IMG/VR virus record: IMGVR_UViG_3300049489_001336
Coordinates: 1-64,000 of that record
Length of the DNA: 64,000 nucleotides
Direction: 5' to 3' (one strand)
DNA from: a virus
In this document: piece after piece, positions 17,054 through 25,385 of the stretch
How positions within the stretch are numbered: the first letter of the stretch is position 1
Layout of the letters: the number at the start of each line of letters is the position of its first letter
The notes under the pieces: generated by a model
The model's database searches: none
What the model was told of the DNA's origin: nothing
Seen by the model: only the letters and a program-made list of their open reading frames with translations
Made by a program: the position numbers and the translations under genes

Positions 17054-18709
17054 ATGTTCGACTTTCTTACAGGGTTTGCACCTCGTAAGTTAAAAGACCT
17101 ATTCCGTTGGGTCGAGTACCTTTACTACAATTCCGCCCACATCTTCGCCGCGATGAAAAAATTCGCGGAATATCCCGTCACTACCGTTTCTATCAACTCA
17201 AACGATGAAGCGTTAAAAACAAATTGGGAACGTGTCCTTAAGAAGCGCATCAAAATAAAGAGCGTAGGTATCTCATCGGGTTTGGATCTGCAGTTATACG
17301 GAAATTCTTTTACCTCCGTATACCACCCTTTTAACAGATTTTTAATCTGCAATCAATGCAATAGCCGCACGGGCATTCGCAAAGTTAAGTACAATTTCCA
17401 TCTAAAGTCCCTTAGCTTTAATTACCACTGTCCGGCTTGTCATAAGCCCACGACAGGCGTCATTCATGACGAAAAAGCTTCGGACGAAAACCGAATCACG
17501 GTGATTCGGTGGGATCCGAAGTTGATGGACATTAACCACAACCCCATCACAAATGAATCCAAGTATTACTACACAATCCCGCAAGAACTAAAGCACAAAG
17601 TAGAAAAAGGGGATGCGCACATCATCAACAGCACCCCTATCGAGTTCTTGAAGGCAATCAAAGACGATAAAGTCTTTGAATTTGCCGATGGTCAAATCTA
17701 CCATATGAAACTAGGAGCCCCTGCGGGTATTTCTTCGCAGTGGGGCTTTCCGCCATTAACAGCGACTATCAAGCTGTTCTTTTATACAGCGGTACTCCGT
17801 AAAGCGAACGAAGCTATCGCTTTTGAGCACATCGTACCGTTCCGGGTATTGCATCCGGCACCCACAAGCGGTGCAGCTGACCCTGCCCAAGTCATGAACA
17901 TGATGAAGTGGCGCCAAGAACTGGCGAGCAACATCAAGCGATGGCGGCGTGACCCCTTGCACATCATGTTTGCTCCCGCTGCACTTGGCGTCACCATGAT
18001 GGGTGGCCAAGGCCGTGCGCTCCTCACATTAGGGGAGATTAAAGAGGCCGAAGAAGAAATCATCGCAGGTATGGGTATTCCCAAAGAATTCCTTTACGGC
18101 GGGCTGTCCTTTACAGGTTCTTCTATTACGTTGCGCATGTTGGAGAACCAACTAGAGACGCACACCGAACAGCTCAATGAGCAGCTGGGTTGGATTATGC
18201 AACAGACTGCCAAAATCCTGGGTTGGAAGTCTGTTGAAGCCGAATACTTGCCGTTCAAACTCATCGATGACGCTCAACAGAAACAAGCGATGTTGCAGCT
18301 TCATCAGCTCACAGGCGGCCAAATTTCGACGAGTACGTTGTTCGAAAACAACGATCTCGACATCAATGATGAGCGTAAAAAACGGCTTCAGGAATCCCTG
18401 GACGAAGCGCGCTTTCAAATGGACCTGCAAAAGAAAATGCAGCAACTCCAGAACTCGCTTACAGAACAAGCGCGTCAAGAGGCCCAATCAGGGACTGGGC
18501 TCAGTTACGACATCCAGGCTGTTTTGTCTGCGGCTGAACAAATGGTCATGCAAATCAGCCAAGCGGATCCTGGTACACAAAAGTCCATGTTGGCGCAGCT
18601 CTCTCAAGAAGATCCGGTCATGTACGCTGTCGTAAAAGACCGTTGGCAAACCATGCAAAGTATGGAAAAACAGCAAATGACTGCTTCCATGCAACCCGGA
18701 CAAGCGTGA
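17054..18709 (+). CDS. Portal protein
   Basis: 551 aa from ATG 17054 (MFDFLTGFAPRKL); the 28-residue extension upstream is antisense to the helicase 5-prime end and is not used. It forms the dodecameric ring at the capsid vertex. Evidence: the AGMGIPKEFLYGGLSFTGSS segment followed by long helices, typical of myovirus portals, the FEHIVPFRVLHP region, and a Gln-rich helical C-terminus. A zinc ribbon (CNQCNSRTG ... YHCPACHKP) is inserted in the N-terminal half, as in portals of some large phages. It is divergent from the replication operon; the roughly 70 nt between must hold promoters for both, but I see no convincing boxes. Confidence 0.85.
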   Translation: MFDFLTGFAPRKLKDLFRWVEYLYYNSAHIFAAMKKFAEYPVTTVSINSNDEALKTNWERVLKKRIKIKSVGISSGLDLQLYGNSFTSVYHPFNRFLICNQCNSRTGIRKVKYNFHLKSLSFNYHCPACHKPTTGVIHDEKASDENRITVIRWDPKLMDINHNPITNESKYYYTIPQELKHKVEKGDAHIINSTPIEFLKAIKDDKVFEFADGQIYHMKLGAPAGISSQWGFPPLTATIKLFFYTAVLRKANEAIAFEHIVPFRVLHPAPTSGAADPAQVMNMMKWRQELASNIKRWRRDPLHIMFAPAALGVTMMGGQGRALLTLGEIKEAEEEIIAGMGIPKEFLYGGLSFTGSSITLRMLENQLETHTEQLNEQLGWIMQQTAKILGWKSVEAEYLPFKLIDDAQQKQAMLQLHQLTGGQISTSTLFENNDLDINDERKKRLQESLDEARFQMDLQKKMQQLQNSLTEQARQEAQSGTGLSYDIQAVLSAAEQMVMQISQADPGTQKSMLAQLSQEDPVMYAVVKDRWQTMQSMEKQQMTASMQPGQA

Positions 18710-18716
18710 TTAAGCA

Positions 18717-19229
18717 ATGTTTGACGATTTCGTAAAAGCACTAGAAAGCGCACAGACGCTTCCCGAGGCTTCCGATAACGCGAGCCCTATTCCTGACTTA
18801 TTACAGGGCAACGTTGTAAATAACTTGGTGCGCACAGTCACTAGTAGCGACTCCGACAAAATTCCAGGAACATCCGAATATAACCTAAATTTTCATTGTG
18901 CTCGCCTTACGATAGGTAAAATCCAAGTAGATTTCCAACAGGGGCAAGCTATCTACGAAGATATCGATGATAGCGAGCGTTTGAAGGAAATCATGGACAA
19001 GTCCCTAAGTGGGGCAGCTATCGTTAGTAAGAAAATAGAAACCTTTCTTAAGGACGGGACAATTGTAATCTGGCTTGAGTGGCTTGAACGAAACGCTAAA
19101 CCAATTGTACCTAAAAAAGAGCGAGATTACATGATGACAGACGAGCTCCTTACGCCGGAACACTCGTCTGTCATTAATGATGGTACTGCGGAACAAACAG
19201 ATGCTTACGGCAATGATTATGACGAATGA
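18717..19229 (+). CDS. Hypothetical protein downstream of portal
   Basis: 170 aa, starting 7 nt after the portal stop and so in the same transcript. A beta-strand-containing core (NLNFHCARLTIGKIQVDFQ) is followed by helices and an acidic tail (EQTDAYGNDYDE). It is likely virion-related by position. The frame stays open for another 43 codons beyond the TGA stop. Confidence 0.75.
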   Translation: MFDDFVKALESAQTLPEASDNASPIPDLLQGNVVNNLVRTVTSSDSDKIPGTSEYNLNFHCARLTIGKIQVDFQQGQAIYEDIDDSERLKEIMDKSLSGAAIVSKKIETFLKDGTIVIWLEWLERNAKPIVPKKERDYMMTDELLTPEHSSVINDGTAEQTDAYGNDYDE

Positions 19230-19309
19230 CCACATCCCCTGATTAAATATGCCTCTTGCAGAGGATGTCACTTCTCAGGACAGTGGGATGGGTCGTACTT
19301 CCATGACGC

Positions 19310-20035
19310 TCAACTCTCAGCCGTAGGCAATCCTACCGAAATTGCCCGAAGTTGATTATCGGTCAGGTCGTTTGGTTTAGATGTTTGTTGTTTGTTATGG
19401 GAAACTCCCATGCTCGGAACTGGTGAGTTTTTCGGAATCACAGGCGTACGCACCTGAGTCCTCGGCGGCGGCACCGTCGAGGGCTTACTGTATGCGCGGT
19501 TCTTGTAACACCGATGGCATAGTTTGGGCGTTACCCATGCAACGCCTTGCTTGACTTTCGAGAACACGACCCCTGCATTGACCTCGGCGATCTCTTTGCA
19601 TGCCGGATTTTTGCACTGATAGACTTCCGCTTGGACGTCTGCCCAGTTTTGGGGAAATGCTACCTGTAGCCGTTCAAGGCCATGCAGAGAGCAGTCGATT
19701 TTCCTCCCGATTTCAATCTCTCGGAAGCACCTGCAAAGATACTCCTCCTGACGCGGAAGCGTATCTCGGCACAATACACACGTGCTGCGCTCCGTGCGAG
19801 GTGCATCGAGCTGCCACAACAACCTGTACAAGGCCGCCCACGCGTAGAGCTCATCGTAGGACCAGTGACGTCCTCGATCTGCGGCCAACAGGATTGCTTG
19901 GTCTAGTTTGGAGTTGTGAACCCCCCATACTGCGATTTTACCCAGCTGGTTGTCCATCTCCAGAAAGATTTCATCCGATAGGATGCTCAATCTGTCGACA
20001 GCCTCCAACAAAGTATCTACTCGTGATTTTGTCAC
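19310..20035 (-). CDS. Cysteine-rich multi-zinc-ribbon protein
   Basis: 241 aa, GTG start at 20035 with strong SD AGGAGG. The N-terminal 85 residues are helical. Then come three metal-site pairs: CVLCRDTLPRQEEYLCRCF, QCKNPACKEI and LCHRCYKN. The C-terminus is Pro/Thr-rich and disordered. It is the only minus-strand gene inside the head module, divergent from the RNA polymerase gene, so it may be a DNA- or RNA-binding regulator expressed at another time. No family recognised. Confidence 0.7.
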   Translation of the reverse strand: MTKSRVDTLLEAVDRLSILSDEIFLEMDNQLGKIAVWGVHNSKLDQAILLAADRGRHWSYDELYAWAALYRLLWQLDAPRTERSTCVLCRDTLPRQEEYLCRCFREIEIGRKIDCSLHGLERLQVAFPQNWADVQAEVYQCKNPACKEIAEVNAGVVFSKVKQGVAWVTPKLCHRCYKNRAYSKPSTVPPPRTQVRTPVIPKNSPVPSMGVSHNKQQTSKPNDLTDNQLRAISVGLPTAES

Positions 20036-20066
20036 GTTCCCTCCTAGGGGTTTTGGTGCAGCGAAA

Positions 20067-20085
20067 ACACCCGCCAGGTGTTTCC
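20067..20085. terminator. Hairpin upstream of the RNA polymerase gene
   Basis: A 7-bp stem AAACACC/GGTGTTT with loop CGCCA lies in the 109-nt divergent intergenic region. On the + strand it is followed by a T/C-rich stretch. It could be a weak terminator that insulates the polymerase gene, or a regulatory structure in the leader of the minus-strand zinc-ribbon gene. Confidence 0.4.
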
Positions 20086-20106
20086 ATATCCTTTTACCAG
20101 TAACGG

Positions 20107-20136
20107 TTGTGTAATTAGGAGGGGGGCGTGTATACT
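20107..20136 (+). promoter_or_regulatory. Promoter-like sequence abutting the RNA polymerase start
   Basis: TTGTGT (20107-20112), an 18-bp spacer and TATACT (20131-20136). The -10 box ends 8 nt before the ATG at 20145, so transcription would start at about the start codon and give a leaderless mRNA. The same geometry occurs before 55312 and 58454. The -35 match is only partial. Confidence 0.45.
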
Positions 20137-20154
20137 AAGGCGCCATGGCCTTAA
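20128..20154 (+). other. Possible minicistron overlapping the RNA polymerase start
   Basis: A GTG at 20128 follows an unusually strong SD (AGGAGG, 20117-20122, within AGGAGGGGGG) at normal distance and opens an 8-codon frame (VYTKAPWP) ending at TAA 20152-20154. It overlaps the polymerase ATG at 20145 in another frame. The same SD is 22 nt from the polymerase ATG, too far to serve it directly. Coupling or repression through this short frame is possible, but if transcription starts at the TATACT box the minicistron would not be in the mRNA. Confidence 0.35.
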
Positions 20155-23100
20155 ATTTGCAACCTGCGATGCTCAGTGCGTCTGAACGGCGCGAACAAAT
20201 TCGTCAAAAGACCATCACAGGGCTGAAAGACCTATTTCCGCTCATTGGTAAGAATTCAACGCTTGATATTCGTAATATCGCTATCAAGCGAAAAGAATAT
20301 TCTACGAACGAGCAAAAAGACGCGCTCATGAGTGGGCGTACGTTGCACGAGCCTATCCAAGCAACGCTTGTTCTTAAGGATAACAAGACAGGCAAAGTGC
20401 TTGATGAAAAGCAACGCACGTTGCTTCACCTTCCTTATTTCACACAACGCTACACGTTTATCGTAGGCGGCAACGAGTACGACATTCCTAGCCAGCTCCG
20501 TTTGAAGCCCGGTGTCTATACGCGCGAGCGCAACAACGGTGAATTTGAAGCCGCTTTCAACTTGAGCAAAGGCGATAACTTCCGTATCGCCATGGAGCCC
20601 GAGTCCGGCAAAATACACATGGAGCTGGACGCTTCAAAAATCCCGCTTTATCCCCTTTTACGTTCTCTCGGGGCGACTGACACAGAGATTAAGAACTACT
20701 GGGGCGCAGAACTGAAAGACGTAAATGCGACTCTCGGTAAAGACAAAGAAGAAGTCGTATTAAACAAAATTATTAACAAGATCAAGCGCGCAGGAGACGC
20801 CGTTCCAGGTACCCTTGAAGGCAAGCGGGATTTTGTACGCAATTATTTTGAAAACACTGCGATGGACGGGGAGGTAAATGAGCGTACGCTAGGTAAGCCT
20901 GTAACTAAAGCAAACGCCTTAGCGCTGCTCACAGCTTCTAAAAAGCTTATCGACGTACACCGGGGTCACGCAAAAGGCGATGATCGTGACAGTCTTGAGT
21001 TTAAGACGATGCACGGTGTTGAAGACTTTTTCCGTGAGCGCTTAGACAAAGAAGCACGCCGCACGATCTCCAAAAAGATTGTCGCACGGCTAAACCAGTC
21101 AAAGACAAACGATATTGGTACTATCGTACCGAATTCTGCGTTTTCTAAGTCGATTAACATGTTTTTGACAAATGCGGCGCTATCGTCCCAGCCCGCACAA
21201 ATTAACCCCGTAGAGATTATCGATTACGCGTCTAAAGTCACTTCGCTTGGCGAAGGCGGCATGAGCAGCGAACGTCAAGTAACCAACGAATCTCGTAAAA
21301 TTCACAATACCCATTTCGGTATTTTAGATCCAGTACGTACCCCTGAAACAGGGCGTGCTGGAATTGACGTACGCAGTAGTTTAGCCGCATTTAAAGACGA
21401 AAAGGGAAACCTTTACTCTTTAATGCAAGACGCGAAAACAGGGAAAATGACCCACGTGCCGGTCATGACCCTGGCGAAAAGTGTTGTTGCGTTTCCTCGG
21501 CAAGATCATCGTAAGCTATTAGACGCGTTCAAAAACGGAGATATACATTCCGTTCAACGTAAAGACGTTGATTATATCCTGCCTGATCCCACGTACATGC
21601 TTAGCCCTGCTACCGCATTAGTGCCTCTGCTAAACGGAATGCAAGGTAACCGCTCTATGATGGGCGCCAAGTTTCAGACACAAGCGTTGCCTTTAGTAGA
21701 TCGCGAAGCGCCTTTCGTACAAGCCGCAGCTCCAAGAAAAGGGCAAAGCATGGAGCGTGAAGTCGCGCGCCTCGTAGTGCCCACATCCCCTGTCGACGGA
21801 ACCATTGATAAGATTGACGACGACTATATCTACATTCGTCCCTCTGCCAAAACAGCGGCAGCGGCCAGTGATCTCGTTAAGCTGCCTTACGACAGCTATT
21901 TTCCTTTGGCGTCTAAAACGTATCTACACAATGAAATAAAAGTAAAACCAGGGCACGTGGTCAAACAAGACCAGATGCTAGCAGAGTCTAACTTCACAAA
22001 AGACGGAACACTAGCATTAGGTAAAAACCTTTCTGTCGCATACCTCGCTTACTACGGTAAAAACTCCAACGACGCAGTCGTGATTAGCGAAGACGCAGCT
22101 AAAAAGCTGACGTCTGAGCACATGTACAAAGAGTCTTTGCCGAAGACGAGTGATGTCGTCACAGGTAAAGATAAATACCGCGCGTACTACGGAATGCGTT
22201 TTACGCAAGCGCAATTAGATAAACTGGATGAAAACGGCGTTGCCAAAAAAGGGGCAATTCTCGCTAAAGGCGACCCCCTCATTCTTGCGTTACGCAAGGC
22301 GGCGCCCACGCCAGAAGCAACACTGTTGGGTAATTTTCATAAGTCCCTTGTTAAGCCGTATCGTGATGCCACGATTACCTGGGACAAAGTAACTCCTTGC
22401 GTAGTGCAAGACGCCGTAAACGCGGCACGACAAATCATGGTTACTGTGCGTACGCAAGAGCCTATGAAAATCGGCGACAAACTCTCTAACCGCTTTGGCG
22501 GTAAAGGCGTTGTCTCTGAGATTATTCCCACGAACCGCATGGTTCGTGACGAGAGCGGTAAACCTATTGACGTACTCTTTACGTCTGCAGGTATCGTCAG
22601 TCGTATCAATCCGGCACAGGTCGTGGAAGCTGCTTTAGGCAAAGTAGCAGAAAAGACAGGCAAGCCTATCATCTTGCCCCAGTTTCACTCAGACGACAAT
22701 GTGCAGTTTGCAAAAAAGCTCTTAAAAGAGCACGGTGTTAAAGACAAAGAAACAGTTTACGACCCAATCTCTGACCGGGAAATCAAAGATATTTTCGTAG
22801 GACGTTCCTACATTCACAAATTATTTAAGTCTACAGAGACTAACTATGCAGCCCGTGGCGTTTCTGATTATGACATTAATCAGCAACCTACCCGTGGCGG
22901 TGAAGAAGGTGCAAAAGGGTTGGGCAAGATGGAGATTAACGCTCTTCTTGCGCATAACGCTCGCAATGTCCTCAAAGAGGCTTTAACCCTCAAAAGTGAG
23001 AAAAGCGATGCCTTCTGGCGTGCGTACGAATTTGGCTTGCCGACTCCGCCGCCTAAAACGCCTTTTGTATCTGAAAAATTGGTATCAATGCTCCAAGGTG

Positions 23101-24536
23101 CAGGCATTAACGTCAATAAACAAGGGACGTTAGTAAGCCTCGCCCCCATGACCGACACGGAAGTAACGAAGATCTCAGCAGGAGGACTTTCGGTTCCCAG
23201 CTTAGAAAAAAGTAAGTCGTTCATGGTCAACGCCAAGAACATGGCTCCCGAGACAGGTGGATTATTCGATCCTAACCTTACCGGGGGTATGTCGGGCACT
23301 AAATGGGCTCATATTGACTTGACCGAGCCTATTGTTAATCCCGTGTTTGAGGACAGCGTACGCCGTCTTCTCGACTTGAGCAAAAAGAAGCTCAAAGACG
23401 AAATAAATACGATTGGTGGCGAAGGCATCAAGAACAAACTCAATGCCTTAAACCTTGACCAATTAGAAAAAGACCTTTTGGCTAAATCTAAAACAGCCAG
23501 AGGGCCTGAACTCGATAACGTCGTAAAGAAAATAAAGTATATCAGAGCGCTAAAAGCGGCAGGGCATACTAAAGCAGGTGACGCCTACACGCTGTCCAAG
23601 CTTCCGGTAATCCCTCCGGTAATGCGGCCTATTTTGCCTTCGGCACGGGGTAATGAGCTACAGGTATCAGACATAAACTATTTGTATCGCGATGCTGCGT
23701 TAGCCAGTGTGGCGTTGGCTAATGCAAAAGAAACCGAAGTGCCCACGTTAGTGCAAAACGCACGTGCGCATCTTCACGACACGACGAGTGCTCTGTTTGG
23801 CCTTACTACACCCACGAGTCCACAATTACAGGGACGTGATGTAAAAGGCTTTATCGAACAAATCGCAGGTTCGGGGTCCCCTAAGAGTGGTTTCTTGCAC
23901 AAGAAAGTACTCAAGCGCCAGCAAGATCTTACCGGACGTGCAACGGCTACGCCCGATAATACTTTGGATATTGATCAAATAGGTATTCCAGAGGATATGC
24001 TTTGGACGACCTATTCTAAGTTCATTATGCGGGGCCTCATCAGTCAAGGGTACAAGCCTTTGGACGCACAAAAAATGATCGAGGAGCGTCACCCTGCAGC
24101 AAAAACGGTGCTTGACCAAGAAACAAAACAACGTCCGGTTTTCGTAAACCGTGCACCGTCACTACATAAGCACAATTTCGTTGCAGCGTACCCTGTGCCT
24201 GTATCGGGTAAATCTCTGCGTGTAAACCCGTTTATGGAGCGTGGTCAAAACCTTGACTACGACGGCGACGCCATGCAGATCCACGTACCTGTCACAACTA
24301 AGGCGGTGGAAGAGGCCCGAAAGCTAACGCTTTCTAATCTGTTGTTTACGGATAGTCACGCCGATGACTTGGTTATTTTCCCACAGCACGAAGCTCTTTT
24401 AGGTACGTATTTGGCGACAAAACCACAGGTGACGAGTGCGGTTCGTAAATTCAAAACCAAAAAAGAAGCTATGGACGCGTATCATCGCGGGGAGATCACT
24501 ATGAATACTCCCGTCGAGATACTAGAATTGACATAA
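20145..24536 (+). CDS. RNA polymerase beta subunit fused to N-terminal beta-prime
   Basis: 1463 aa. Residues 1 to about 1050 match beta: the DAVVISEDAAKKL region (cf. FEDSILVSE), IGDKLSNRFGGKGVVSEI (cf. GDKMAGRHGNKGVIS) and GIVSRINPAQVVEAALG. The rest matches the N-terminal part of beta-prime: KKVLKRQQDLTGRATATPD, RPVFVNRAPSLHKHN, and the catalytic loop N-L-D-Y-D-G-D at 1369-1375 with all three Mg-binding aspartates (D1371, D1373, D1375). The usual N-terminal beta-prime zinc ribbon cysteines are absent. The protein ends about 80 residues after the catalytic loop; the remaining beta-prime is encoded at 25385-27190. Expression with virion genes suggests a late or packaged enzyme. Confidence 0.93.
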   Translation: MALNLQPAMLSASERREQIRQKTITGLKDLFPLIGKNSTLDIRNIAIKRKEYSTNEQKDALMSGRTLHEPIQATLVLKDNKTGKVLDEKQRTLLHLPYFTQRYTFIVGGNEYDIPSQLRLKPGVYTRERNNGEFEAAFNLSKGDNFRIAMEPESGKIHMELDASKIPLYPLLRSLGATDTEIKNYWGAELKDVNATLGKDKEEVVLNKIINKIKRAGDAVPGTLEGKRDFVRNYFENTAMDGEVNERTLGKPVTKANALALLTASKKLIDVHRGHAKGDDRDSLEFKTMHGVEDFFRERLDKEARRTISKKIVARLNQSKTNDIGTIVPNSAFSKSINMFLTNAALSSQPAQINPVEIIDYASKVTSLGEGGMSSERQVTNESRKIHNTHFGILDPVRTPETGRAGIDVRSSLAAFKDEKGNLYSLMQDAKTGKMTHVPVMTLAKSVVAFPRQDHRKLLDAFKNGDIHSVQRKDVDYILPDPTYMLSPATALVPLLNGMQGNRSMMGAKFQTQALPLVDREAPFVQAAAPRKGQSMEREVARLVVPTSPVDGTIDKIDDDYIYIRPSAKTAAAASDLVKLPYDSYFPLASKTYLHNEIKVKPGHVVKQDQMLAESNFTKDGTLALGKNLSVAYLAYYGKNSNDAVVISEDAAKKLTSEHMYKESLPKTSDVVTGKDKYRAYYGMRFTQAQLDKLDENGVAKKGAILAKGDPLILALRKAAPTPEATLLGNFHKSLVKPYRDATITWDKVTPCVVQDAVNAARQIMVTVRTQEPMKIGDKLSNRFGGKGVVSEIIPTNRMVRDESGKPIDVLFTSAGIVSRINPAQVVEAALGKVAEKTGKPIILPQFHSDDNVQFAKKLLKEHGVKDKETVYDPISDREIKDIFVGRSYIHKLFKSTETNYAARGVSDYDINQQPTRGGEEGAKGLGKMEINALLAHNARNVLKEALTLKSEKSDAFWRAYEFGLPTPPPKTPFVSEKLVSMLQGAGINVNKQGTLVSLAPMTDTEVTKISAGGLSVPSLEKSKSFMVNAKNMAPETGGLFDPNLTGGMSGTKWAHIDLTEPIVNPVFEDSVRRLLDLSKKKLKDEINTIGGEGIKNKLNALNLDQLEKDLLAKSKTARGPELDNVVKKIKYIRALKAAGHTKAGDAYTLSKLPVIPPVMRPILPSARGNELQVSDINYLYRDAALASVALANAKETEVPTLVQNARAHLHDTTSALFGLTTPTSPQLQGRDVKGFIEQIAGSGSPKSGFLHKKVLKRQQDLTGRATATPDNTLDIDQIGIPEDMLWTTYSKFIMRGLISQGYKPLDAQKMIEERHPAAKTVLDQETKQRPVFVNRAPSLHKHNFVAAYPVPVSGKSLRVNPFMERGQNLDYDGDAMQIHVPVTTKAVEEARKLTLSNLLFTDSHADDLVIFPQHEALLGTYLATKPQVTSAVRKFKTKKEAMDAYHRGEITMNTPVEILELT

Positions 24537-24537
24537 C

Positions 24538-24738
24538 ATGGCTGACTTTTATAAACGGGGTAGAACGCTAGCCCTGGCTAAACTAGGGTTTCTTAGTTCG
24601 ATTGACCCGGAAGATCTCCCCGAGTTTTTAGCTGTCTCCAAACGGCGGCAGTTACAAAAACTTTATGAAGCGAATGCGGCAACAGGACTACCTGCAGGTG
24701 GTCTCATCGAAACTCCTAATTACCCCACAACGTTCTGA
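24538..24738 (+). CDS. Small protein with N-terminal KLG motif
   Basis: 66 aa, starting 2 nt after the fused polymerase gene. It begins MADFYKRGRTLALAKLGF, the clearest example of a G-x3-AL-x-KLG(F) element also found at 25143, 41451 and, less exactly, 28515 and 53676. The C-terminal half is polar. It is one of three small genes separating the two beta-prime halves. No function recognised. Confidence 0.7.
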   Translation: MADFYKRGRTLALAKLGFLSSIDPEDLPEFLAVSKRRQLQKLYEANAATGLPAGGLIETPNYPTTF

Positions 24739-24750
24739 ACAGAGGTAAGT

Positions 24751-25146
24751 ATGGCAACGCCAGGACAAGCATTTTGGCAAACGGCGGTCACCCAATTACT
24801 TGACTTGGTGTTTGTTATCGCCACACCTATTGCGATTACCTTGACACGGCGTCTTATTGCTGTGCTCGAAACCAAGACAGGCGTGGACGTTGCCGAACGT
24901 CACGAACGGTTGATTGACAGTGCCATAGAAAAAGGCATTGCATACGCGCACGAGCAGTCACGCAAAGCCTTAAAAGCCTCCGAAAAACCCATCCCCGGTG
25001 ATGAAAAGAAACGCGCGGCCTTAGCTTTCGCCACAGGGCTGTTAGAAGAGGCGGGAGGCGTAACCTATGTCAAAGACACGTTAGAACGTCTTATCGAAGC
25101 CAAACTCAACATGAGCCGTCCTGCTGACAAACGAGATACGTTATGA
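24751..25146 (+). CDS. Holin-like protein (LLH-type)
   Basis: 131 aa with SD AGAGG upstream. One N-terminal membrane helix (about residues 15-40, LLDLVFVIATPIAITLTRRL) is followed by a cytoplasmic helical domain (ERLIDSAIEKGIAYAHEQS) and a basic C-terminus. This layout and the AIEKGI-type repeat resemble the phage holin LLH family, whose members form lysis pores. No endolysin is next to it, and its place between RNA polymerase halves is odd, so another membrane role is possible. Confidence 0.5.
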   Translation: MATPGQAFWQTAVTQLLDLVFVIATPIAITLTRRLIAVLETKTGVDVAERHERLIDSAIEKGIAYAHEQSRKALKASEKPIPGDEKKRAALAFATGLLEEAGGVTYVKDTLERLIEAKLNMSRPADKRDTL

Positions 25147-25385
25147 ATAATTACCAGGCAGGGTGTTTGTCTGCGTTAACCAAACTCGGATTTTCCGCAG
25201 ACGAATTTGCTGAGCTTGTACAGCAAGACGATACAGACGAGTTTGTGAATCAAACGAGCACAAACCCAGAGATTCTTAAAAAGCTAAACACAACGCCTGC
25301 GTGGTCTGATAAGTCTACGCTAGACGCAGGTGACGTAGGCACGCGGGTCCATGAAATGGGCTTACCTCGGTTTGGTGGTGTCTAA
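25143..25385 (+). CDS. Small protein with N-terminal KLG motif
   Basis: 80 aa. It starts MNNYQAGCLSALTKLGF, the same N-terminal element as the 24538 gene. It overlaps the holin-like gene by 4 nt (ATGA) and its stop overlaps the ATG of the beta-prime C-terminal gene (TAATG), so translation of the polymerase half is coupled to it. The remainder is acidic and polar. Function unknown. Confidence 0.7.
   Translation: MNNYQAGCLSALTKLGFSADEFAELVQQDDTDEFVNQTSTNPEILKKLNTTPAWSDKSTLDAGDVGTRVHEMGLPRFGGV

Noticed and set aside
19227-19360. In-frame continuation for 43 codons after the stop of the 18717 gene, including SCRGCHFSGQWDG
   Set aside because: It could be stop readthrough or an overlooked small gene, but there is no start codon or SD, and the second half is only antisense to the end of the minus-strand zinc-ribbon gene.
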